From assembly GCA_905236495.1 (NCBI GenBank), contig CAJOPV010000072.1:1-8281 (forward strand): a DNA stretch of 8,281 nt, given 5' to 3'. A program made the translations under genes and the position numbers. Positions 1 to 5,396 of this stretch are shown here, one piece after another. Position 1 is the first letter of the stretch. Each line of letters opens with the position of its first letter. The notes under the pieces were generated by a model, which searched no databases, had not been told where the DNA came from, and was given only the letters and a program-made list of their open reading frames with translations. Source of the stretch: an uncultured Christensenellaceae bacterium. Its GTDB lineage: Bacteria; Bacillota; Clostridia; Christensenellales; Aristaeellaceae.

Positions 1-8
1 GATGCAAT

Positions 9-40
9 CCATCGAAAGTCTGTCTGCTGACTTTCGATGG
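9..40. repeat. Perfect inverted repeat 1 of a palindrome cluster
   Basis: The 12-base arm CCATCGAAAGTC (9-20) is exactly complementary to GACTTTCGATGG (29-40), with an 8-nt loop. It lies beyond the 3' end of the minus-strand gene that stops at 106. No T-run follows on either strand, so it does not look like a standard intrinsic terminator. It abuts the next palindrome with no gap. It could be a REP-like extragenic palindrome, an mRNA 3'-end stabiliser or a protein site; the sequence does not decide. Confidence 0.75.
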
Positions 41-67
41 CAGAGCATCGACTTTGTCGATGCTCTG
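41..67. repeat. Perfect inverted repeat 2 of a palindrome cluster
   Basis: The arm CAGAGCATCGAC (41-52) pairs perfectly with GTCGATGCTCTG (56-67) across a 3-nt TTT loop. This would be a very stable hairpin in RNA from either strand. Its inner part (50-62, GACTTT-GT-CGATG) resembles the right arm of the preceding palindrome (29-39, GACTTTCGATG) apart from two inserted bases. The left arm of repeat 1 could therefore pair with either one. No T-tract follows. Confidence 0.75.
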
Positions 68-95
68 AACCGCCCCCTGATTCGGGCGGCGGTTC
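67..95. repeat. Inverted repeat 3 of a palindrome cluster
   Basis: GAACCGCC (67-74) pairs with GGCGGTTC (88-95) around a 13-nt loop. An alternative fold pairs CCGCCC (70-75) with GGGCGG (84-89). It is the palindrome nearest to the stop codon of the minus-strand gene (stop at 106-108), so it would be the first hairpin in that gene's transcript. It is GC-rich but has no U-tract, so a terminator role is uncertain. Confidence 0.6.
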
Positions 96-105
96 GCCGG
101 GTTTG

Positions 106-588
106 CTATTCCGCCAGGGCGGTTTGCAGCTGGGTCAGATGATCCAACAGCTGGGCCCGGATATCCAGCGTGGAGGAGGTGGCGGCTTGAGTAGCGGCCT
201 CGAAGGTATCCAGATCGGTATAGAGGGCGGAAAACAGCTCCGCCGGGGCCAGCCGCTCGCCTTCCCCGGACAGGGCAACGCTCATCAGGTTCATCTGCTC
301 CGCGCTGTAAATATACTGCCGGACCCGGGAGAGCCGGGCGGAGGTGGAGGAGGTGGCGATGCCGCTCATGCGGTTCACCTCATCCACCGCCGAGGCCGCG
401 GCGCCGATCATGCGCTGCCGGAACTGGGTCTGGGCCTGGCTGCGATACACCGAGGCGCGGATCACGGAAACGGTGAGCACGATCACCGCGATCAAAAGCA
501 CCGCGCACAGGATGAAAAGCACCCGGCGCTGAAGCTTCAGGTCCCCCTGCTGCATGGTGACCCGGGGCCTGGATTTGCCGTACATCAT
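106..588 (-). CDS. Small single-pass membrane protein of unknown function
   Basis: A 160-residue protein I do not recognise as a named family. A short basic cytoplasmic N-terminus (about residues 1-22) is followed by one strongly hydrophobic segment at about 23-43. The remaining ~115 residues are polar and look mostly helical, with heptad-like Leu/Ala spacing; they should lie outside the membrane. The segment ATSST occurs twice, encoded by an exact 15-base direct repeat (170-184 and 344-358). I chose the start at 588 because AAAGAAGG (598-605) lies 9 nt upstream. An in-frame ATG at 669 would sit almost at the predicted transcription start. The gene diverges from the ABC operon and shares its intergenic region, so related regulation or function is possible. 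There is no catalytic motif; a sensor, scaffold or accessory role would be guesswork. Confidence 0.75.
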   Translation of the reverse strand: MMYGKSRPRVTMQQGDLKLQRRVLFILCAVLLIAVIVLTVSVIRASVYRSQAQTQFRQRMIGAAASAVDEVNRMSGIATSSTSARLSRVRQYIYSAEQMNLMSVALSGEGERLAPAELFSALYTDLDTFEAATQAATSSTLDIRAQLLDHLTQLQTALAE

Positions 589-597
589 TCTCGTTCG

Positions 598-605
598 CCT
601 TCTTT
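598..605 (-). promoter_or_regulatory. Ribosome binding site deciding the start at 588
   Basis: On the minus strand AAAGAAGG ends 9 nt before the ATG at 588-586. This favours the 160-residue product over the 187-residue form starting at 669. Confidence 0.6.
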
Positions 606-674
606 CGACGGAAAAGTGGGGATTTTGTGCATCCTGAACCCGCTTTTTTCCTCTTCGGTGGGCGGGCATTGCCT

Positions 675-704
675 ATTATAGCACATGATGGGCCTTTTCG
701 TAAA
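675..704 (-). promoter_or_regulatory. Promoter of the small membrane protein gene
   Basis: Minus strand: -10 TATAAT (680-675) preceded by TG to give an extended -10, with -35 TTTACG (704-699) at 18 bp spacing (4 of 6 to consensus). The predicted start near 668 gives a leader of about 80 nt. The 11 bases TGTGCTATAAT (685-675) recur exactly in the divergent plus-strand promoter at 750-760. The -35 overlaps the left arm of the inverted repeat at 700-722. Confidence 0.65.
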
Positions 705-722
705 GCTTTCCCGGAGCTTTAC
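700..722. promoter_or_regulatory. Candidate operator: 8-bp perfect inverted repeat between divergent promoters
   Basis: GTAAAGCT (700-707) and AGCTTTAC (715-722) are perfect complements separated by 7 nt (TTCCCGG). The centre (711) is within a few bases of the midpoint between the two -10 elements, and the left arm covers the minus promoter's -35. A dimeric repressor bound here could affect both promoters. No regulator gene is present in the window, and a transcribed hairpin is not excluded. Confidence 0.45.
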
Positions 723-749
723 AATTTGTTCACGCAAATTAGGCCGATC

Positions 750-760
750 TGTGCTATAAT
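750..760 (+). promoter_or_regulatory. Extended -10 promoter of the ABC/GldG/DUF4340 operon
   Basis: TGTGCTATAAT carries a perfect TATAAT (755-760) with the TGn extension. No good -35 lies at 16-18 bp spacing, so it probably depends on the extended -10 or on an activator. A start near 767 would give a short leader of about 27 nt to the ATG at 794. Confidence 0.6.
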
Positions 761-793
761 CATGGTGGAGTATGCCGGATGGGAGGACGAGGG

Positions 794-1726
794 ATGATTT
801 CCTTTCAGGGGGTTTCCAAGCGGTACGGCAAGGTATGGGCCCTTCGGGACGTGACGTTTCAGCTGCCCAAGGGCCAGGTGCTGGGGCTGCTGGGCGAAAA
901 CGGGGCGGGCAAATCCACCGCCATGAATATCCTCACCGGCTGCCTGGCCCCATCCGCCGGGCGGGTAACCGTGGGGGGATGGGACGTGATGATGGAGCCC
1001 CGCCAGGCCAAGCGCCGGATCGGGTATCTGCCGGAGCAGGCGCCCCTGTACGATGAAATGACGGTGGAGAGCTATCTGCGCTTCGCCTGCCGCTTAAAGG
1101 AAGTGGAAAGCGCCGCCATCCCCGGGCACATCAGGCAGGTGATGGAAAGAACGGGGCTTCAAAAGGCGGCGGACCGCCGGATCGGCAACCTTTCCAAGGG
1201 CTACCGCCAGCGGGTCGGCATGGCCCAGGCCCTGTGCGGCACCCCGGATGCCCTGATCCTGGACGAGCCCACCGCCGGGCTGGACCCGCTGCAGAGCAGC
1301 GAAATGCGCGCCCTGATCCGGGCGCTTTCAGGGGAGCATACGGTGCTGGTTTCCTCCCACATTCTAAGCGAAATGCAGCAGATCTGCGACCGGGTCATCA
1401 TCCTGCATCAGGGCAGGATCGTGTGCGATCGCATGCTCCGGGGCGACCGGGCAAAGCGGCCCCCGCTCAGGGCGGTGATCGCCTGCGGGGAAGGGGCGCT
1501 GCTGCCGGAGCTTAAGAAAATGAAAACCGTTTCGGACGTTCAGGTGGAAAGAGGAAGCGACGCGGGCACCACCCGGGCGGTGCTGACTCCCCGGGAGGAC
1601 GGGGACGCGGAAAGGGAATTGTTTCAGCTGCTGAGCCGTCAGGGCTGGCCCCTGCTTCGGCTTTCGGCGGTGGAGGACGATCTGGAGGATACCTTCCTGC
1701 GCTGCGTCATGGGCAGGGAAGAATAA
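794..1726 (+). CDS. ABC transporter ATP-binding protein, GldA-like
   Basis: A 310-residue ATPase that should power the ABC-2 permease encoded just downstream, on the cytoplasmic face of the membrane. All core motifs are intact: Walker A GENGAGKST (34-42), Q-loop glutamine at 82 (GYLPEQAPLYDEMT), signature LSKGYRQR (133-140; LSKGY replaces the usual LSGGQ, as is common in this subfamily), Walker B ALILDEPT (153-160), D-loop GLDP (162-165) and switch histidine 189 (SSHIL). The C-terminal ~90 residues form the small accessory domain, ending in the LEDTFL pattern typical of ABC-2 exporter ATPases. I start it at 794 because GGAGG (782-786) sits 7 nt upstream; an in-frame ATG at 779 would leave only about 12 nt of leader. 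The company of permease, GldG-like and DUF4340 genes indicates the GldA-type group. The substrate is unknown. Confidence 0.93.
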   Translation: MISFQGVSKRYGKVWALRDVTFQLPKGQVLGLLGENGAGKSTAMNILTGCLAPSAGRVTVGGWDVMMEPRQAKRRIGYLPEQAPLYDEMTVESYLRFACRLKEVESAAIPGHIRQVMERTGLQKAADRRIGNLSKGYRQRVGMAQALCGTPDALILDEPTAGLDPLQSSEMRALIRALSGEHTVLVSSHILSEMQQICDRVIILHQGRIVCDRMLRGDRAKRPPLRAVIACGEGALLPELKKMKTVSDVQVERGSDAGTTRAVLTPREDGDAERELFQLLSRQGWPLLRLSAVEDDLEDTFLRCVMGREE

Positions 1727-1750
1727 AGCCACGGGAAAGGAGGGGGAGCC

Positions 1751-2458
1751 ATGGGCACCATTTACCGGCGGGAGATGCAGCTGTATTTTTACACCCCCGC
1801 CGCCTATGTGTTCATCGGCGTGTTTTTGACGCTGGGCGGCATCTTTTTCGGCGTGGGCAACCTGGCGGCAAGGTCTGGCAATATGCTGTCGCTGCTGGCG
1901 CAGCTGAGCTACCTGTGGGTACTTTTGTGCCCAGTGCTCACCATGCACCTGATCGCCGGGGAACGCAAGGCGGGCACGGATCAGCTGCTGGCTGCCTCTC
2001 CCTGCTCCCTTTCGGGGCAGGTGGCGGGCAAATACCTGGCGGCCTGCACGGTGGTGCTTCTGACGGTGGCGCTGACGCTGCTTTATCCCCTGCTGGTTGC
2101 GCTGTACGGCACGCTGTACGCGGGGGAAACGGCGGCGGCCTATATCGGCTTGCTTTTGCAGGGCTGCGCCTTCACGGCGCTGGATCTGTTCCTTTCCTGC
2201 TTTGCCCGCAGCCAGATGACGGCGGCGATGCTGGGGGTGGGGGTGAACCTGGTGGTGTGGGTGGCGGACGCCCTGGCGGACGCGGCCCCCGATTTCATCG
2301 GCAGGGCGCTGGATTTTATCAGCCTTTACCGCCGCTTCGCGCCCTTCACCCGGGGGCAGATGAGCCTTTCCAATCTGCTGTATTATATTCTGTTCATTTT
2401 CATCATGCTGTTTTTGAGCGTGCGGGTCATGGACGCCCGGCGGTGGAGCGAGGCGTAG
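1751..2458 (+). CDS. ABC-2 type permease, GldF-like
   Basis: A 235-residue integral membrane protein forming the channel half of the transporter. About six hydrophobic segments are visible, at roughly 17-37, 52-69, 95-118, 128-148, 155-173 and 207-227, the usual ABC-2 layout. The motif GERKAGTDQLLAASP after the second segment is the conserved ABC-2 cytoplasmic coupling region. It has a strong ribosome binding site, AAGGAGGGGG (1737-1746), and starts 24 nt after the ATPase stop. Its length and position between the ATPase and the GldG-like gene match GldF-type permeases. One permease gene implies a homodimer. No large extracytoplasmic domain is present, so that role probably falls to the next two gene products. 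Confidence 0.9.
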   Translation: MGTIYRREMQLYFYTPAAYVFIGVFLTLGGIFFGVGNLAARSGNMLSLLAQLSYLWVLLCPVLTMHLIAGERKAGTDQLLAASPCSLSGQVAGKYLAACTVVLLTVALTLLYPLLVALYGTLYAGETAAAYIGLLLQGCAFTALDLFLSCFARSQMTAAMLGVGVNLVVWVADALADAAPDFIGRALDFISLYRRFAPFTRGQMSLSNLLYYILFIFIMLFLSVRVMDARRWSEA

Positions 2459-2461
2459 GGC

Positions 2462-3931
2462 ATGAAAGGATTGAAAGAACAATGGAAAAACCTGAAAAAC
2501 AGCCGCAAGCTGCGCTGCGGCGGCTTTTCCGCGGCCCTCACCGCCGCCGCGGTGGCGCTGGCGCTGCTCTTATCGGCGGCGGCGGACAGCCTGGAAAAGC
2601 GCTTCGCCCTGCAGGCCGATCTTTCCTTTAACGCCCTCACCACCCAGGGGGAGGTGACGGACGCGGTGCTGGCTCAGCTGGATAAGGACGTGCGGGTGTA
2701 TGCCGTCGCCCCGGCCTCCGGCGGGGATGAAAACCTGTTTTCCCTGCTGGACCGCTACGCCGCCAGGTCCAGGCATTTTACCTGGAGCGAGGAAAGCATC
2801 CTGCGCTCCCCGGCCCTCGTCGCCGCGTTTTCCGATTCGGCGGACAACCGGCAGGTGACGGAGGAATGCCTGATCGTCCATTGCGGGGAAACGGGCCGCA
2901 CCCGCATTTTGAACGAGGACGATTATTACACCTATTCCTACGACGTAGAGGCGGGGGTTTTCCACACGGCGGGCTATACATATGAAAAGAGCCTGACGGA
3001 AGCGGTGCTGTACGTGTCCCAGGATACCCTGCCCACGCTGCAGCTGCTGACGGGCCACGGGGAATGGACTGCGGAGGACGTGCCTGTCATGGCGGAAACG
3101 CTGGTGACCGCCAATTACCTGCTGCAGAAGGTGAATCTGAACGCGGGGGATACGCTGGACCCGGGAAGCCCGCTGCTCATCCTCTGCCCCCGGCTGGACT
3201 TGAGCCGGGAGGAGCTTGCCCGCATCGCCGCGTTCACCGACCAGGGCGGGGACCTGTTCTTTGTCACCCAGTATTCCGATCCCCTGACGCTGGAAAATTT
3301 CAGCGCCCTGCTTCGCACCTGGGGCCTTTCCTGCTATCCCGGGCTGGTGATCGCCAAGGAAAGCGCCCGGGACAGCTACTATGCCGGATCCCCCGTGTAT
3401 CTGATGCCCTTCATGCAGGATGGGGAAATGACCAGGCCGCTTCTGGAGGCGGGGAAGGATATCGTGCTCCTGGGCGGGGCCCGGGCCTTCCGGGTATCCG
3501 ATATCCTGCCGGAGAACGTGGTGCTGACCCCGGTGCTTTTGACGGGGGACAGCTTTATTCGGGATTACGCCGACGGGCGCAGCCTGAATGAGCAGCAGGA
3601 GGGGGACGCGGAGGGCGTTTTCCCCCTGGCCCTGTGGGCGGACAGGATCGAGGAAAGCGGCAAGGTGAGCCACGCCTTCTTTATCGGCAATCTGACATTG
3701 TTCACCGACGAATGGGTGAAAAATAACACCGATTCCGCCGCCTTCCTCCTCCAGGCGGTGCGCACCCTGATGGGCGAGGGGCCCGTGAAGCTGAATATCC
3801 TGCCCAAAAACGCCCTGCGGGAGGGGCTGACCTTAAGGAGCCTGGCGGTCCCCGTCGCCGCCATCATCCTTTTGCCGCTGCTGACGGTGCTGGCGGCGGC
3901 GCTGGTGCTGTGGCCCAGAAAGAATTTGTGA
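2462..3931 (+). CDS. GldG-like ABC transporter auxiliary protein (ABC_transp_aux type)
   Basis: A 489-residue protein with a membrane segment near each end (about 20-41 and 461-484) and a large extracytoplasmic body. After the first segment comes the family hallmark region DLSFNALTTQ (53-62), then a beta-rich stretch around DVRVYAV. Mid-protein is LTGHGE (196-201), the GHGE signature of GldG/ABC_transp_aux proteins. Later come alternating hydrophobic strands (LLILCPRLDLS, DLFFVTQY, FFIGNLTLF) that fit the alpha/beta fold proposed for this domain. The start lies 3 nt after the permease stop, with a GGAGCGAGG ribosome site (2446-2454) inside the end of the permease gene, which suggests translational coupling. 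In Flavobacterium, GldG works with GldA and GldF in gliding; outside Bacteroidota the role of this family is not established. A structural or regulatory partner of the permease is the likely role. Confidence 0.88.
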   Translation: MKGLKEQWKNLKNSRKLRCGGFSAALTAAAVALALLLSAAADSLEKRFALQADLSFNALTTQGEVTDAVLAQLDKDVRVYAVAPASGGDENLFSLLDRYAARSRHFTWSEESILRSPALVAAFSDSADNRQVTEECLIVHCGETGRTRILNEDDYYTYSYDVEAGVFHTAGYTYEKSLTEAVLYVSQDTLPTLQLLTGHGEWTAEDVPVMAETLVTANYLLQKVNLNAGDTLDPGSPLLILCPRLDLSREELARIAAFTDQGGDLFFVTQYSDPLTLENFSALLRTWGLSCYPGLVIAKESARDSYYAGSPVYLMPFMQDGEMTRPLLEAGKDIVLLGGARAFRVSDILPENVVLTPVLLTGDSFIRDYADGRSLNEQQEGDAEGVFPLALWADRIEESGKVSHAFFIGNLTLFTDEWVKNNTDSAAFLLQAVRTLMGEGPVKLNILPKNALREGLTLRSLAVPVAAIILLPLLTVLAAALVLWPRKNL

Positions 3932-3932
3932 G

Positions 3933-5390
3933 ATGGAAAAAGCGCCCCGAAAAAAAGAAAAGCGCCCCGTAAAAAAAGGCGCGGCGCTGCTGACCCTCCT
4001 GTGCCTTGCCGTGCTGGCGGGGGCGGCGGCTTATTTCCTGCGCCCCGGAGCAGAAGCCCCGGCAGGGCCCCTTCGGGAGGAGCAGGCCGTTTTGCTGGAT
4101 AGATCCGTCGAAGAAATATCCGCCCTTGCCATCCGGCCGGAGGAGGGGGCGGCCTATCGCCTGATCCGGGGAGAGGCGGGCTTTTTCCTGGAAGGGGACG
4201 AAACGCTTTCCCTGCGAAAGGATATCGTGGAGGAAATGGGCCTTATGGCCTCCGTTGTAAAAGCGGAAAACACCGTCCGTGAAAACGCCCGGGGAGAGGC
4301 GCTGGGGGCTTACGGCCTGGCGTCTCCCGCCTGCGTCCTCACCGTCACCTATACGGACGGGGAGGAAAAGACGGTGCTCTTCGGCGATCTGAGCCCCCAG
4401 GAAACGCCCCAGCGCTACGTCATGCTCCGGGGGGACGATCGGGTGTTCACCGTGCTGGAGGCGGAATGCGCGGCGTTTTTCCATGATCGGGATTATCTCA
4501 GGGATTTTGCCCAGCCGAAGCTGAACGGATCGCTGCTGGACCGTATCTGCGTCAGGGGAGAAAAAGAAATCGACCTGCGCTACACCGAAAGCGGGTGGCT
4601 CATGGAGGCGCCCTGGCGCTATCCCGCGGCTTCCGCCCGGATGAATACGCTGCTCAGCCGTATCAGCGCCATGGCTTTTGACGCCTGCCTGGGCAAGGCA
4701 GAGGAGGCGGAGCTCTCCGATTACGGCCTGGATACCCCCGCCCTCACCGTGACGCTGACCCAGGCCAAAACCGTGATCCGGGGGGAAACGGCGGAGGGCC
4801 AGCAGGTGACGGTGGATGTGCCGGAAAGGGAATATACCCTGCTGATCGGCAATGAAACGGGAAAAAGCGGCCTGTATCTTCTGTGGGAAAATCAGGTGTT
4901 TCGGGCCAGCAACTTCCTGCTGGGCTTCTGGAAGGAAATGGACGCGGAAAGCCTGCTCTCCCAGCAGCCCGTCAGCTTTCAGGTGAATGATCTGCAATCC
5001 GTATCCCTGACGGCGGGGGATGCAGCGGGCAGCTTTCGGGTGGCGATGGTGGAAAGCGTGACGGAAAATAATCAGATCGCGACGGACGAATACGGAAGGA
5101 CGCTGTACGAATGCGAAATCACCCGGCTGCCCGGCGGGGAAGCCGTGGATCAGGAGGCGTTCCTCACCTGGTACGCTTCCCTTTCCTCCCTGCGCCCCGC
5201 CGGGCGGCTGCCGGAGGGCTATGCCTTGAGCGGCGGCCCCGAAGCGGTGCTGACTTTGGAAAGCGGCGCCCTCACCCGGGAAATCGCCCTGTACCCCTAC
5301 GACGCGCTCCACGACGCCCTGACGGTGGACGGCACGGCGCTGTATTACGTTTCCCGGGAGTGGCTGAATGCGGCGGAACGCCTGCCTTAG
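3933..5390 (+). CDS. DUF4340 domain-containing membrane-anchored protein
   Basis: A 485-residue protein with a very basic N-terminus (residues 1-16, Lys/Arg/Pro-rich), a single membrane segment at about 17-36 and a large extracytoplasmic region. Two DUF4340-like units are visible. The first (about 56-192) contains AYGLASPACVLTV (126-138) followed by LFGDLSPQ and RYVML. The second (about 199-341) contains DYGLDTPALTVTL (263-275) followed by LLIGN and GLYLLWENQVFRAS. A third, degenerate beta-rich part (350-475) ends the protein. It starts 1 nt after the GldG-like stop with only a weak ribosome site (AGAAAG, 3917-3922), so it probably depends on coupled translation. DUF4340 genes commonly follow GldG-type genes, so it is probably an extracytoplasmic part of the same complex; its biochemical role is unknown. 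The stop overlaps that of the opposing gene. Confidence 0.88.
   Translation: MEKAPRKKEKRPVKKGAALLTLLCLAVLAGAAAYFLRPGAEAPAGPLREEQAVLLDRSVEEISALAIRPEEGAAYRLIRGEAGFFLEGDETLSLRKDIVEEMGLMASVVKAENTVRENARGEALGAYGLASPACVLTVTYTDGEEKTVLFGDLSPQETPQRYVMLRGDDRVFTVLEAECAAFFHDRDYLRDFAQPKLNGSLLDRICVRGEKEIDLRYTESGWLMEAPWRYPAASARMNTLLSRISAMAFDACLGKAEEAELSDYGLDTPALTVTLTQAKTVIRGETAEGQQVTVDVPEREYTLLIGNETGKSGLYLLWENQVFRASNFLLGFWKEMDAESLLSQQPVSFQVNDLQSVSLTAGDAAGSFRVAMVESVTENNQIATDEYGRTLYECEITRLPGGEAVDQEAFLTWYASLSSLRPAGRLPEGYALSGGPEAVLTLESGALTREIALYPYDALHDALTVDGTALYYVSREWLNAAERLP
3938..3977 (+). repeat. Tandem 20-nt near-duplication inside the DUF4340 gene start
   Basis: Two adjacent 20-base units (3938-3957 and 3958-3977), each AAAAGCGCCCCG followed by an A-rich tail, match at 18 of 20 positions. 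Because 20 is not a multiple of 3, the copies are read in different frames (KAPRKK, then KRPVKK), yet both give a basic, proline-containing cytoplasmic tail. Each unit includes a run of seven A (3950-3956 and 3971-3977). Confidence 0.7.
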
Positions 5391-5396
5391 CGCAGG
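5381..5396. other. Overlapping convergent stop codons with a short hairpin
   Basis: The plus-strand DUF4340 gene stops with TAG at 5388-5390, and the minus-strand carboxypeptidase gene stops with TAA at 5389-5387. A 5-bp hairpin, CCTGC (5381-5385) with GCAGG (5392-5396), is centred on the stops. There is no T-run on either side, so neither transcript has a recognisable intrinsic terminator here. Confidence 0.6.

Noticed and set aside
1..105. Possible CRISPR repeats or integron attC site in the palindrome region
   Set aside because: There are no regularly spaced direct repeats with unique spacers, and I do not see the attC core-site pattern or an integrase gene.
37..681. Plus-strand open frame over the small membrane protein gene
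   Set aside because: Gly/His/Pro-rich, and it begins inside the palindrome cluster. The minus-strand frame has a promoter, ribosome site and membrane segment instead.
1364..2482. Long minus-strand open frame opposite the ATPase and permease genes
   Set aside because: Its translation is rich in His/Gln/Arg with no domain, and the plus-strand frames carry full ABC motifs. It is a GC-rich antisense shadow.
2570..3673. Long minus-strand open frame opposite the GldG-like gene
   Set aside because: Low-complexity Gly/Gln/Pro/His composition and no ribosome site; the plus-strand protein has clear family motifs.
3864..5312. 482-codon minus-strand open frame opposite the DUF4340 gene
   Set aside because: It is nearly as long as the real gene but has shadow-like composition, and it would overlap genes with recognisable motifs.
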